Below, piece after piece: positions 45,225-57,039 of a DNA stretch of 64,000 bases. The stretch lies in the NCBI GenBank assembly GCA_039000515.1, contig JBCFYV010000012.1:37403407-37467406 (forward strand), in the 5' to 3' direction. Made by a program: the position numbers and the translations under genes. The notes beneath the pieces are model-generated. The model saw only the letters and a list, made by a program, of their open reading frames with translations, had not been told where the DNA came from and searched no databases. Position 1 is the stretch's first letter. Every line of letters begins with the position of its first letter. This stretch comes from Timema cristinae. Taxonomy: Eukaryota; Arthropoda; Insecta; Phasmatodea; Timematidae.

Positions 45225-46640
45225 TAAGTTTTTATAAAAATGATTAAGATTCTGGGAGGTTAAAATTCCCCCTCTCTTCCTCTCCTCATGGAACTCATAG
45301 TGATCTATCCATGTGAGGTAGACTATAAATTGAACTTTTGACTGGAGGTAAAATATTCGCTCACAGTTTATTTCCCTTCTTTTGCTTCGTCAGCTCATTG
45401 TTCTAGTCAAGCGTCAAAGTTGCCGACATTAGATGACCGATGGTCCATTGAGAACAATGGCAGACGCTATAAATGTTTATACCCCCCCTGGTGAGAGGAC
45501 ACGCCAGCGCTTTATTTTTCGGTCTAGGAATAGCTTGCCTAGCCCATGGTCTGGATCTTTAAATCGTTGTGGCTCCGAAGTTGACCAAAACCAGGCGTTG
45601 AAAATGAAACGAATCCAATGTCCCAGAGGTATATTTCAAAATTTGCCATGAACTTTAGAGCAGTAGGTTATTGGTGAGCCTGGCGTGAAACACGGGGCAA
45701 GAAAGGGGGACGGTGTACTAGAGATCCTCTTCAATATAAAGTTTAGTTAGATAAATAGGTTTTTTTTGAAGGTTTCAGTTAAATCAAACGTCGAGCATTG
45801 AATGCAGTTACTAAACAGATTGCGCGTGCTTCATTTATGCGGACAGTGTATCAGTTCTTCCTGCAAGATGGGAATATGTTTCACTCAACTAAGTCACTCT
45901 AAATAATATTTGGGAAACAATATGTAGTAAAAACGGTTAACCAAGTGATTGTGTCGTATACATAAACCTGTTTTGGACCATATAAGAATTTATTATATAA
46001 TTTAAACAAGTTTAAATAATATGTAATTATTGAAAGAAGGTGTTTGGCGAAATCAATGTAAATTTATAATAAATAAGGTTTTTTATTTTGTCTACAAAAT
46101 TAAACCAAAATGTTAATGGCAAGTAAGTGTACACGGTTTTTAAAGGAATCTTGTTACTTTAAAACTTGAAACTTATTGCCACAGGAGGAAAATTACAGTT
46201 GCGTTTACGTTCTTGGTCCGTTTAATTAATAGCGTAAAGATAAATTAGGTATACATTTATATATATAAGAAAGTATTTTTAGAAGAATTTAATAGCTTTT
46301 TATATAAAAAATTATTATTAATAAATCAATTATGAAATATTTTTAGAATGCTAATTTTAGTGACTTACAATTAATGTTGGTGGTCAAAAGTGGACTTCCT
46401 GAAAGTATAAGGGCTTAAGTCTGGCCTATGTAAGTAAGCCCACTGTTTTCAAATACTGAAGACATTATTGAAAAAAGTGTTGGACCTATTTGAATCTGGG
46501 ATGTGTCAATAATATTTAATGTGTATCCATGTTTAGCTAAAACATAGTATTTTAAATATGAAGCTAATAATTTAATGGGCAAATGTTACATTAAGTTTTA
46601 TTTATATAATTTAAGTTGTGATTATATAATCTCCAATTTA
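45225..46640. other. Spacer with a CpG-richer 72-codon open frame
   Basis: 45433-45651 (+) can encode 72 residues without recognisable domain. The segment is noticeably less AT-rich than its surroundings. It could be an exon remnant, but no splice context or homologue can be claimed. The rest is AT-rich with nothing recognised. Confidence 0.35.
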
Positions 46641-46647
46641 AAAAATA

Positions 46648-46700
46648 AAATTGTCACCGTGTCTTAATACACGTTCAGGCTATTTGCAAGGCTCAAATTA
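46648..46700 (-). mobile_element. SINE tail fragment
   Basis: 'tcaccgtgtcttaatacacg' and 'ttcaggctatttgc' match the common SINE-I/SINE-II tail. The remainder is unreadable. Confidence 0.4.
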
Positions 46701-46704
46701 AGCA

Positions 46705-47190
46705 TACACGTTTTATACGCTCCCCCCAACCCCTTAAAGTTGGAAAGTTACGCACTTCTATGCAGGAAGCAAACACTTTGCCAACCTACCTACAAATAAT
46801 TTAGTTTGTAGATTTATTACTGATATCAGTGGGTGTTTATAAGGTGAAAGATAAGAGTGCTGCCTACTTGAAGGGAAATATCCTCACACCTCAGTATTTA
46901 TTATGTAAATGACAGTTCTAAAGCTTCAAAACCAGTAAAACAATTCTCAATTACCTTAGAATTTTATGTTGTGATCCTCTTAAATAAAATTACTCTATTT
47001 GTTTTAGGAAGGCTTGATCTATTTACAAATCATTACATTCACCTCAGAACGTATTTCTCACTGAGAATGGTGGGTTCGAGCCTGGTTTAATGAAATATAC
47101 CCTGTGTGCACCACCTGCAACCATCAGAACCGGCCATGACAGTTGAATAATTTACAAACTTGCTCGAGTATCTCAAGTTCTACTCTTAGA
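46705..47190. other. Spacer; isolated B-box-like motif
   Basis: 'gtgggttcgagcctgg' at about 47069-47084 looks like a tRNA B box, but no matching head or body was found. Confidence 0.35.
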
Positions 47191-47194
47191 CTTA

Positions 47195-47396
47195 GAGCCA
47201 GTTTCATAGTCAAATTTAGTACGCCTCAAGTGCGGCGCTACACTAAGTACATGACGACACCTACCTAAACCACAATGGAATGGGCCAGTTTCCTATGTGA
47301 GAACGGCCAATTCCATTCTGGTTTAGGTAGGTGTCGTCATGTATTTAGTGTAGCGCCACACTTGAGGCGTACTAAATTTGACTATGAAACTGGCCC
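47195..47396. mobile_element. Palindromic MITE (202 bp), copy 2
   Basis: Same length and structure as 28911-29112, with left end GAGCCAGTTTCATAGTC and right end GACTATGAAACTGGCCC. Arms can form a nearly perfect hairpin about 95 bp long. Flanks are 'ctta' and 'tttg', so no clean target duplication can be read. Divergence from copy 1 is only a few bases. Confidence 0.93.
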
Positions 47397-47399
47397 TTT

Positions 47400-47710
47400 G
47401 TCAGTATTTTTTTGGCTACTACAATCAACAGTAAATTGTCAGGTATGAAATTACGTGGCAGTGGATGACAATGAGCGTGTGTATTCTCTGTCGTAATAAA
47501 ATGAAACCACAGTCAAGAATGTAAAGGCGCAAATACTAAACACAAATTACTCTGCTTGACATTTGAATCCCCTTTGGTTTAGGAGTGTACTATTGTTCTT
47601 GGCACTAACTCAAGAGACCGGGGTTTATTTCCTAGCCGGGTGCAATGGGACTTTTATTTTTACCCTTTCACATTGTGATTTACTGCTCTCTCTTTTTTTT
47701 TTATCTGTCA
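47400..47710. other. No recognisable feature
   Basis: Spacer. Confidence 0.4.
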
Positions 47711-47714
47711 TTAA

Positions 47715-47975
47715 TGTTCCTAATGCCAGTTTCTTGGACTAGTGATCAGAGCCCCGGACTAACAATCTAGAGGTCCTAGGGTTCGATTCCCAGTGGTACC
47801 AAAGGTATTTTTCCTATAAGGGGGAACTGTTCCAATGGTCACCATGGTCTGATTGATTAATGAAGTTAAAGCTAGGTTTAAGATCTACACTTACTCCACA
47901 CATTCATAATAACTATCATCATATCACATAATTTCGGGTACGACGTGTAGACAGCCTCCAAGGTATACCCTTGCC
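47715..47975 (+). mobile_element. SINE-III copy
   Basis: The head has an A-box region 'ggactagtgatcagagcccc' and B box 'gggttcgattccc' (about 47779-47791). It is followed by 'gtatttttcctataaggggg', 'gttaaagctaggtttaagat' and 'catcatatcac', paralleling 17083-17273. The 3' end is close to the 585-bp repeat copy that begins at 47997. Confidence 0.78.
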
Positions 47976-47996
47976 AACGTTAGTATACTTATATTC

Positions 47997-48581
47997 CGTT
48001 CACGATAGATTTTTACCTAGATTACAGTTCGAAAATCATATGTTTAGGTTTTGGGTTGCCAACACTTGTAAAATATCACAGTTTTGTTATAAATGTAAAG
48101 ATCTTTAATTACCTGCTATATGTTACATTTAAAATAACGTAAATTTAAGTTTTCTCATACTATTTCATTTTTTTAAATAATTTCTTTTTATCCAACTCAA
48201 AACAATATTTTAAACATAATTAAAAGTACTTATTTTTAGTTTTGGAACGTTACTGATTATGTGTAATATAGTGCACACATCAATACCTTTTAACAAAAGC
48301 ATCGTATTTACTTGGAAAAGAGAAAATTGTTGTCATTTTGTTACATACAATAAATGATTTTATGATTATTTTATCGTATTTTGAAATATTTAAATGAATA
48401 AAATATTTTCATCAACTGCGTGTCTGCATCATTGTAATAAAATTGTTTACCGTTATGTTCAATCATATGGTTTAGATTCGTTTGTCGCCATTTTAAAGAT
48501 ATGTTCGTTGGAAGTTTTTGTGAAAGTGGTGTTAATATATTTTTTAAGGGAAATAAAATTATAAATAAACTTTGTGTCCGA
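47997..48581 (+). repeat. 585-bp repeat, copy 2
   Basis: Collinear with 21327-21911 across the full length. Shared landmarks include 'aaatcatatgtttaggtttt', 'gtaatatagtgcacacatca', 'tcatcaactgcgtgtctgca' and 'gaagtttttgtgaaagtggt'. Confidence 0.93.
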
Positions 48582-48589
48582 CCTCAAAT

Positions 48590-49980
48590 AAATATATAAA
48601 TAATGTTGGCCTAAATTACTGTGGTTAACTATCTGATTAATATATTACCATCTGTTTTCATTACAGTCATCCAAAGTGATAGATGTCAGCTTTTGGCGTA
48701 GTGATATATTAGGAATCACTTCTAGTAACATTTCTTGCTGTCATTCAGGTAAACTTAGCTCGTGAATTACTTATAGACAGTTGCTCTATCAGGTGTGTAT
48801 TTCCCATGAAAAAGTGGACTGTTTGTCGATTTGACAAGCTATGTAAATTGACTTCTTTAGACATTGTGACAGGAAGTTATTCGAGGTGGATGGATGTTTA
48901 AGTGTATTTTAGTCACTCTCCGTTTCAAAAGTATACATATACTATAGACTAACTATCTACCAAATATATTCAGTCAAGAAGAATAACATAATCATATTAT
49001 ACTGAGAAAATTTATAGCAACTCTACCACCTCCCTCATATCTCTCTATATACGTAGTTAGGTAGGTAGCGGTACATATTTTATAAGTGTAAGAGAATTGA
49101 ATAGGTAACAAAACAGATTTATCATACAAATAACACAAAATGATGATATGGGGTTACAACAGTTAATGATAGGGCTTAACAACTCCAAAAACATAGGAAC
49201 TACCCGTAGCACGGGAAAAGAACGTGTACAAGGCGACACGGCAATAGTCAAATGGAAGTTAAGTTGATAGTGGGTATAGGATTGCAAGACAGCCGGGCTA
49301 GCAATAGACTTCCACCAGAAAGGTCTAAGAAGAGAACATGGAGAGTTAGCAGCATATAAAGCAAACCGGCTATTCCTAAGTTTTAGAGTTACCGAGTTAC
49401 ATGTCGGACAAGCTACCTAGCTTGTCTAGATCGCCCATTATATACTCTTTTTCTGACTAACAAATTGGGCATGTAAACAAGGAAAAAGGGAAGGAAAGCA
49501 CGGGGGGAGGGGGCCTTGGAGCATTGGAGAAAAAGGTGCCAAAGAAGTCCGCTAGGGGAGTAGTGTCCGTAGCTCGCGGCATCGGACCAGCGAAATGCAG
49601 GTCTTTCTTCAATGTTGAGTTCAAGGAGTTAGACGTCCGTTGAAACTGTCACGCCTTCTACTCTGCCATACTTGCAGAACAGTTTGGTGAAAGCATGGTA
49701 ATATAATCCGGGAACATCCATGTAATTTGAGTAGAACACAAATTATATTATTGCAGAATATATCCATTTTACTATCTTCTTCGGATTCCTTTATATTATT
49801 TTAGCATTTGGAGCAGATTACAGTTTGTAGATGTCATTTGAATTAAGTGACATTCTACACAACAATCGCGTCAAGTGTTCGACAAGTACAATTAATATAA
49901 AACTATGATAACAGTTCAAAATTAACTGCCAAAAACACCGGAATCACACTCATACTAATGAATATGAAGGGTTTTATTTC
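48590..49980. other. No recognisable feature
   Basis: Mixed spacer; 49440-49680 is somewhat GC-richer. No gene recognised. Confidence 0.4.
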
Positions 49981-49982
49981 TT

Positions 49983-50232
49983 ATTACGTCCCATTACTCA
50001 TCCAGGCTATGTACATTAATTTTTAATTACTCTAATAGAGTAAGGATGAAGAAGGTAGAATTTAGAGGAAAATAATATACTCACATTTGCGTTGAGAACA
50101 ATTCAGATACCAGTTAGAAAAAAAAACTTCAGTACAACCATCTGGGGGGAGTACAAAACCCGACATTTTCGTCACCAGTAAGCTAGAATGTATGAACCTG
50201 ACATTTAACCCGCGTGCTCACTATGTGGACAG
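49983..50232 (-). mobile_element. SINE-II copy, diverged
   Basis: The tail 'ttacgtcccattactcatcc' is followed by 'aggatgaagaaggtagaatt' and 'tagaggaaaataatatactc', and a poorly preserved head ('acccgacattttcgtcacc'). Confidence 0.7.
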
Positions 50233-50379
50233 ATGCAGATACACTCTTCTGAACACCCTAATGTGGAGCTTTGATTAAATGTTTAACCCTTCCAAGAAAC
50301 AAACCTGAAAACCCCATTTATTATAAAGATTACGTTAGCTTCATACAATAAAATTATAAACATGGTACGGTGCTCCACA

Positions 50380-51175
50380 CAGACTTTCTCGCTCATTTAT
50401 CTAAACATGGAGATATTTACTTAAAGCTCATAATATATGTGAAACGAATTAATTTATATTGTTGCAAAATAAAAATGGAAAACTCAGAATCTCATTCCGT
50501 CAAAGAGAATAAATGAAATAATATAAATATCGCATAATCATATTAATAAAAAAGGAACATAGCCCTCCACCAAAGAGCATAGCAATCAATTCAACATTTC
50601 CCAGACATCCAATAAAATATATATGTTTGCTTATAATTAGAAAAATATTGGTTTAAAAAATATATTCCAAATAGAGGTTTGTTTATTTTTAATAATAATG
50701 TAACATTGCAATGATAAGTTATTTTGTATCTAAAAAATTTGCAAAGATTGATCAAAATGGGAGAAATACGCTTATGTAAATTATCTTATGAGTCATTTTC
50801 ATGGACAAATCTTATGCTTTATTTTGTTTGTAATGTTAAACAGTGCCTAGTACAAATTTTAATCAAAATCGTCCGAGCCTACTTCAAGAATATTGTATTT
50901 TTCTCTTTTTTGTATGCTGCCCTTAATTTTAAGTTATATATCTAATTTCAAAGCCCTGTGGGGGAACCTTATGAAGATCCTAGATATCAAGTTTAATCCG
51001 ATCATAAAAATAGTTTAGGCTCTACGCTGAAATACAGATACACAGAGATACATAGATGGCATTCATCGCGGAAACCACACTTTTTCAGGTTCAAGCTGTC
51101 ATTAAATAGCGGTTTCCATCAAAATCTCGAATTATATTTCTTTTACGATCACAGAGGTCACGCTAAAGTAAGTAA
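50380..51175 (-). repeat. Dispersed ~1-kb repeat, minus-strand copy
   Basis: The reverse complement contains 'agcctaaactatttttatga', a diverged Tctgt tract, 'gaaaaagtgtggtttccgcg', and ends near 'gagaaagtctgtgtggagc', matching 3226-4790 and 58435-59530. Confidence 0.75.
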
Positions 51176-51239
51176 TCTGTTTTTCAAGTCGTAACATGAA
51201 ATAAGTATAATTTAAAAAGAATGCAGCACGAAACCGTAA

Positions 51240-51460
51240 CTACTCTCTTAATGGTCTGATTTGCTGGTGATGGGGAGGTCGTAGTTTGAATCCCGGCCGA
51301 GTGTATTGAGGGTGTTTTTACTTCATTTTCCCTCCAATATCTTTCATCGCAATGACGGCTACATATTATTTGAAATTTTACCCACCTCATTTTCATTCCT
51401 ATTCCGTTTATTTAAATATGTAAATAGTCCAAACGGGTAATGAGATGTGACGCACACAAA
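51240..51460 (+). mobile_element. SINE-II copy, head-truncated
   Basis: The B-box region 'gtagtttgaatcccgg' (about 51282-51297) is followed by the body 'tttaatattttcctc'-like sequence and the tail 'gtccaaacgggtaatgagat'. The A box is not recognisable. Confidence 0.72.
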
Positions 51461-51591
51461 AATAATTTTGACCTTTTGTAATGCGGTAGACCTCAAAGGT
51501 TGCTTTTTTTTAACTGAAGCTTCCCATTCTCTTCTAAGGAGAGTGTTGTTATATTTACCTTGAATATACCCTCATGATATTTTCACTTCGC

Positions 51592-51956
51592 CTCATTACC
51601 CATTCGGGCTATATACATATTACTAATTACGCTAGTATTTTAGGTATCAGGAAGATTGAATATCTATAGAAAGAGTACCCACATTTTTGTCGGTGACCTG
51701 GCGGTCTAGGGGTAAGGTGTCAGACTTCTGTGCTGGCGTCCGGGGTTCAATCCTCGGTCCCGGCACAAATTTATCTGATTGCCAAACCCTTCCTTCACCT
51801 CTGACAAGACATCTCGTGAATGTGGGGAATGCCAGGCCTCCACCGTGGTTCGGATTCCACGTTAAACTGTAGGTCCTCCATTTCATCTCACAATCACTCT
51901 ACCATTACACATTAGCGTTAGTGCGTATAACCCGGACGGGTAGTAAGACGCGGTGC

Positions 51957-51997
<41 letters not shown>

Positions 51998-52140
51998 GTA
52001 TCCACATTTGCTTGAGGGAGAGTAGAAAACAATTAAGGAAAAACCAGCTTCAATGCTCCTGATCACAACTCGAACATCGATCTATCCGTCATCGCAGTCA
52101 GTCGTTTGTGAGAGTGAAGCTTTAAACCATTCGGAAAGGT
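51592..52140 (-). mobile_element. SINE-II copy interrupted by a SINE-I insertion
   Basis: The tail and body occupy 51592-51691 ('tcattacccattcgggctat', 'aggaagattgaatatctat'). The rest is at 51997-52140 ('ccacatttgcttgagggag', 'agtagaaaacaattaagg', head 'gaagctttaaaccattcgg'). The SINE-I sits exactly inside the conserved 'cccacatttgcgtgg' body segment. Confidence 0.88.
51692..51996 (+). mobile_element. SINE-I copy, full length, nested
   Basis: Complete reference copy: A box 'gcggtctaggggtaagg', B box 'ggggttcaatcctcgg' (about 51742-51757), body 'ccaccgtggttcggattcc', common tail 'cccggacgggtagtaag' and 'acgcggtgct', and (AAT)n to 51996. Target duplications AGTACCCACATTT (51674-51686) and AGTATCCACATTT (51997-52009) flank it, with a few extra bases before the head. 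Confidence 0.95.
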
Positions 52141-52144
52141 TCTC

Positions 52145-53485
52145 ATCATCGTAATTCCCTTGGAATATATAGTATTCTTTCTTGTTAGCGCATTGGAAAT
52201 ACAACATTTTCGATGACTCAGCGATGTCTTATTTTGTTTCTGACCATCATAAAGTCATGTTACTTTTTCCGCCTCAGGGTGTAATTCATTCAGACTCTGC
52301 TGCCGTCTGCTGATCACACATCTCGGGGGCCTGTGTGTGGTGTATCCGGTAGCTGAAACATCCTGCTCACGAGTCAGCTCAACGAGGAACTCATTTCCTC
52401 ACTCCTTCATTAACGATGCAGGTGCGAGACTCCGCCCAATCGGATCCAAGCTGGAGGACGGTCGATGAATGAGTTGTCACCGCGTTGTAGCGCAGAGGTA
52501 TAACTCGAGTTTTCTTTTACTTAACATAACAAAATATTGTAATCGTTAACAATTTAGACCTCAAGGTTATTATGAAGCTAGATGGCGATGCTCTGCCGAC
52601 CGATGTCTTACAACAAATATACTTGAGACAATTTGAACTGCACATGCGTGTGGACACAAGAAACGTGATCATCTACTCCCTACAGCTTTGACAGTGATTT
52701 GTAGATTGCGGGGCTGTGCAGTTTGTATTTATAACTTATGTTTTGAATTTGTGTAGAGGCTGTGCTATTAAAATGAAAGTAGATGCAGACAAGCAGGTAG
52801 ATTTAGGCCTAGACAAGCAATTGCACGTATACAAGTTATTAGTGCTCGTTGAAGCTAGCCTAATAATCTGTTTCTGGTTTCTCATTCAATAATTTAATAA
52901 ATTGCCACAAAAGAGCAGCTACATCCATTTCTTCACTCGCTGTATACTTCGATAATTTTACAATAACAACTTCGCATGGCAACCAACAAAATACTGTGCT
53001 CAACTCTTTGATATCTCACTTACAACTGGTATAAGAGATCGAAAAATTACTTTGGAGGTGCGAGTCAAAATTTCCCACCAAAGGTTATTTATCTACACTA
53101 AATACAACGTAATGCAACGTTTTTTCTCGAAAAGTATCGTTTCGAGACAAAATGTCGCATTTGGTGTGCTGTTGGCCTTAAATAGATTATCGCACTATTT
53201 TCAATCAATATTTTATTATATTTGGAAGTTAGGAAATATTCAAACATTTCCAAGCTAAATGAAAGAAACCATAGCCTATACCCTATGTTGTCATAGTAAC
53301 GAACCAAAAAAACACCGTCTTTAATAGTGTAATTATTTCCTAAATTTGTTTTAGGGAATTTAGTTACTTTTCTAATTATTATAGTTTACACATTAAAATG
53401 ACTGAGGAGTTCTTGAGATATTTACAAATATATAATATAACGTGGCAGCCTTTTTGCTGGAGTAATCATAAACATAATTTCTGTA
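52145..53485. other. Spacer with a CpG-richer block at about 52230-52500
   Basis: 52230-52500 has frequent CpG and balanced base composition ('gcgagactccgcccaatcgg', 'gaggacggtcgatg'). It could be a promoter or 5' exon of a host gene, but no open frame or splice pattern can be supported. The rest is AT-rich. Confidence 0.35.
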
Positions 53486-53489
53486 TGGA

Positions 53490-53725
53490 CTGTCTCCAGT
53501 GAGATTTTCAAAGCACAGTATATTTCATGTGGTCATGTGGAAGTCTGTGTTTGAATCCCAGTTAGGTGAACTAAGGAGATTTTTCATAAATGGTTTCCCC
53601 CTCTTCCTCTTCTTATACGTACATTCGGGTACATTTCCAATACAATTTTACCTTTTTCATACTTATCCCATTAGTGTAAATATACGGATATTCAGTACGC
53701 ACAGTAATACGTGAAGCACAAGGGA
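53490..53725 (+). mobile_element. SINE-II copy, diverged
   Basis: The B box 'tgtgtttgaatcccag' (about 53545-53560) is followed by the body 'aaatggtttccccctcttcc', 'cttatcccattagtgtaaat' and a tail-like end 'cacagtaatacgtgaagcac'. Confidence 0.72.
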
Positions 53726-53729
53726 AAAA

Positions 53730-54605
53730 TATTTCCCTACCTCACCAGTGAAGCAATGGTGGCACGCTAGTTAAAATGATTAAGGTTTGAAAATTAAATT
53801 CCTGTTTAGGACTCAGGTTTAAAGATATAAGGCAGATATTTTATAAGCTTTTTGTAGGAACTAATTTATTAATTGAATAGCTGGTAGGCTAACTGGTGAT
53901 AAAACCGTATAAAATTTGCTTTTGTTTAATTGAAAGGATATATTAAAAAAATAGAATAGCTTTAGGCTCTCAAATTATGATCCTAAGCCCTCAGAAACCT
54001 GACAAGGAGTGATTGGGTCTGATGACGTGCATGTAATTGTATCACAGATACAATCAGTAGCTGCGGTAATGATGATGATTATCACCCGGTCCATTTGGAC
54101 TAGAGTACACTTAAGCTAAGTTGAGAGTCAAATTAAAAATACACCAAAGTTTAAATAGGTTGTAGCGTGCACCAACCAAGCACTCCTACACTAAATTTAA
54201 TATAGGTACTATTTTTTATAAATGCACCACACATTATAGATGGACATTTTCTTGTAAACATTTAAAATTATTAACCCATAGGGGAAGGAGATGTATTCGT
54301 AAAAAGCCTTGATTATAATAATTAAGTAGTAACATATCTGGTTTACAGAAAACCCGACGTTAGTGACACATTCAACCGCCAAGCACTATAGTCGACGTGA
54401 AGGTGAGACGAGAACTGTACTCGCTGTTATTACTTTATTGGAACTCATTTAATATTAATGTTTCTGGTGTTAACGTCAGTAAGATAATTTAAACTGAAAT
54501 GGAAACTGTAATACTTGGGATATCTCAATTGCATTATTTACATTTAAATAAGTTTTAAAAAATTCAGGGAGAAATTCAAGCAACACTTTTCAATTAACAT
54601 CTATA
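53730..54605. other. No recognisable feature
   Basis: AT-rich spacer. Confidence 0.4.
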
Positions 54606-54609
54606 GTTA

Positions 54610-55085
54610 TATTTACAGTCCAATTTTCAAAGGAAGGTCCTAATATAACTGCTAGGAAAAGATATTAATCTACTTTCATATATGCATACGTCATTTGATC
54701 TTAAGCTGCCACTTTTGGTGGATGTTAATATTTAGCACCGCGTCTTACTATCCGTTCGGGTTATACGCTTAAAGTACTAATTACGCTAAAGGATTAGGAA
54801 TTGGGAAGGTTGAATAAGAGGAAGTGAAATCGCATTTGCGTGGAGGGACAGTGGAAAACCATTTTGGAAAAACCACCCCCAGTTCACCCGACCGAGATTC
54901 TAACCTCGATCTCCCCGTCCTCAGTAGTCGAGCTCAACACGACAAGCGCGTTAGCCAACTACGCCACCGAGGGGGTTGGTAGATATTACTTTTAACTATA
55001 AAATAAGACTAATAATATAGTAAAATATTATCAATGTTGGCCGAAAAAAAAAGTTTGTATTTTTTAAAATGGCCCTTACTATGAA
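54610..55085. repeat. Fold-back-type element copy carrying a SINE-II
   Basis: 'caattttcaaaggaaggtcc', 'tctactttcatatatgcata' and 'taagctgccacttttg' precede the SINE at 54733-54977. 'taactataaaataagactaa', 'taatatagtaaaatattatc' and 'aatgttggccg' follow it. All match the SINE-free copy at 62760-63235. Confidence 0.78.
54733..54977 (-). mobile_element. SINE-II copy inside a fold-back element
   Basis: Tail 'agcaccgcgtcttactatcc', body 'gaagtgaaatcgcatttgcg' and 'cagtggaaaaccattttgg', B-box complement 'agattctaacctcgatc', A-box complement 'gttagccaactacgccacc'. Flanks GGTGGATGTTA and GGTAGATATTA form a plausible diverged 11-bp target duplication. Confidence 0.93.
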
Positions 55086-55089
55086 AATT

Positions 55090-56270
55090 GTGATGTAATT
55101 TCACTCTCGACATACTCAGTACGTAAAAGAAGGCACAGCCTGGCGCTTGTTATTATTACTAGGAGTTTAGTTGAATAGGAGGCTTCCTGACTCGTCTTAT
55201 TATGGCAGTGGCGTAGCAGGATCGCCTTGTCCCATTTCGAGATGGAAGTGGCAATTAACAAACCTCATTTTGACTGCCTTCTATTCCTTTATTCGAATGA
55301 AAGTGAAATCTTAATAGCCTGGCAGAGTAGTTAGGAGGACCCATTACAAATCTATGAAACACAGGACACAGATTCAATCCTAGAGGGGATTCCTAAAGCC
55401 ATTTTGTCAGGACCTGTGCAAGGGATTCATGTGCCTAGGTAAGACTTAAAATTTGTGCCCTAATTATATTATATTATTATTATTTTATTATATTATTATA
55501 TTATATAAACAAACCCCACCCCCTACGCCAAGCAAATAATAATAATTTCCTTTATTATAGTGCTGGCCAACAGTCGTAAGACCTACAACAGGCCAGCACT
55601 GAAAGTATACAAGTACCTTACAAATACATATATTTACACGAGAAAATAAGTTAAACAATATAGCTAAATAATTTAAATACTGTTGAATAGTTACGAAAAA
55701 AATAGTAGTTAATACTTATAAGAATAAAAAATAGCAATAATAACAAATAACTAAAGAGTGGTTAAAAGCCGTTACAATATGAAAAAATAAATAAGAATAT
55801 TGTAAATTTAAATATTATAGGCATAACCTCTACACGATAAATTATTGATATGGGATTTCCTTAAATAAGTCTTTGAGTTAAGCTTTTCATTTATGATAAA
55901 AGTCGAATTTGACAAATCTAGTATTGGTGCTATGAAACCAACGACCTATAGGGCTCACCTTATAAGACCTATAGAGAAAAAATGTCAACTTGGTGGTATT
56001 TTCAATTAACCGAATTTGATCTAAATCAGTACATAGTCTTAACTGTAATAGAAAAAACTATTCACTGTCTGAACTAAACACAAGTAATAAGAAATACACT
56101 AGAAAATTTGAAAAATGGTATTTAATATATACCAAGCTAAAAACTATTTAAAAAATAAATATATTTCTAGGTGCAATACTTTTGGAAATGTAGAACATTC
56201 AAAGTTCCACAAAAAGAAGTTAAACCAAAATATTTATTGGTTGATTTTATTGACTATCCAATTATACTTT
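55090..56270. other. Spacer; hairpin at 55559-55600
   Basis: A perfect 10-bp inverted repeat AGTGCTGGCC / GGCCAGCACT lies at 55559-55568 and 55591-55600. 'cagtggcgtagcaggatcg' near 55206 resembles a hAT left end, but no matching right end with target duplication was found. An (ATT)-rich block lies at 55466-55506. Otherwise nothing recognised. Confidence 0.45.
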
Positions 56271-56283
56271 TTATAAATATGTA

Positions 56284-56563
56284 GGTGACCTGATGGTCTA
56301 GGGGTAAGGTGTCAGACTTCTGTGCTGGCGGCCGGGGTTCAATCCTCGGTCCCGGCACAGATTTATCTGATTACCAAACCCTTCCTTCACCTCTGACAAG
56401 ACATCTTGTGAATGTGGGGATTGCCAAGGCTCTACCGTGGTTCGGATTCTATGTTAAACTGTAGGTCCTCCATTTCATCTCACAATCACCCTACCATTAC
56501 ACATTAGCGTAAGTGCGTAACACCCGAATGGGTAGTAAGACGCGGTGCTAATAATAATAATAA
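56284..56563 (+). mobile_element. SINE-I copy, full length, perfect target duplication
   Basis: A box 'tggtctaggggtaagg', B box 'ggggttcaatcctcgg', body 'ctctaccgtggttcggatt', tail 'acccgaatgggtagtaag' and a short (AAT)n end. TATAAATATGTA is repeated at 56272-56283 and 56564-56575 without mismatch. Confidence 0.96.
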
Positions 56564-56579
56564 TATAAATATGTACGTA

Positions 56580-56925
56580 AACATGTGCAGAGATCAATAT
56601 ATTATACATCCCCTTTTATATTGATTATAAAATGTATTTTTTGTATTCATTTTAATGTTTTTGTTCAAACATCTTAAGAAGAGGGGGGTGGACTATTTTT
56701 CGATGTAGTCTTAATTATGGTTGATGAGAAGCTAAATTCACCATATCATGTGAAATTTGAGAAATTAGATTTCTCAATCGAATATTTAAATTGATATATA
56801 CTGTTTGAAATTGTTTATTTAAGACATCCACACTTTGGCTACTCAGTTACAACTGCTTAAGACGCAAATGGTAATAAATGTTCAAACTGAAAATGTAAGA
56901 CAATTTAATGCGAAATTTGACAATC
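56580..56925. other. No recognisable feature
   Basis: AT-rich spacer. Confidence 0.4.
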
Positions 56926-56929
56926 CTGA

Positions 56930-56965
56930 GTGCGTATAATCCAAACGGGTAGTAAGACGCGGTGC

Positions 56966-57033
<68 letters not shown>
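56930..57033 (+). mobile_element. SINE common-tail fragment with (AAT)n
   Basis: 'gtgcgtataatccaaacggg' and 'tagtaagacgcggtgct' are followed by about 77 bp of AAT repeat. Only the last 37 bp of the SINE are present, an extremely 5'-truncated insertion. Confidence 0.9.
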
Positions 57034-57039
57034 CTTGAG

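Noticed and set aside
55206..55532. Possible hAT element from 'cagtggcgtagcagg' to 'ccctacgccaag'
   Set aside because: Termini match only partly and the flanking 8-mers (TATTATGG / CAAATAAT) do not agree.
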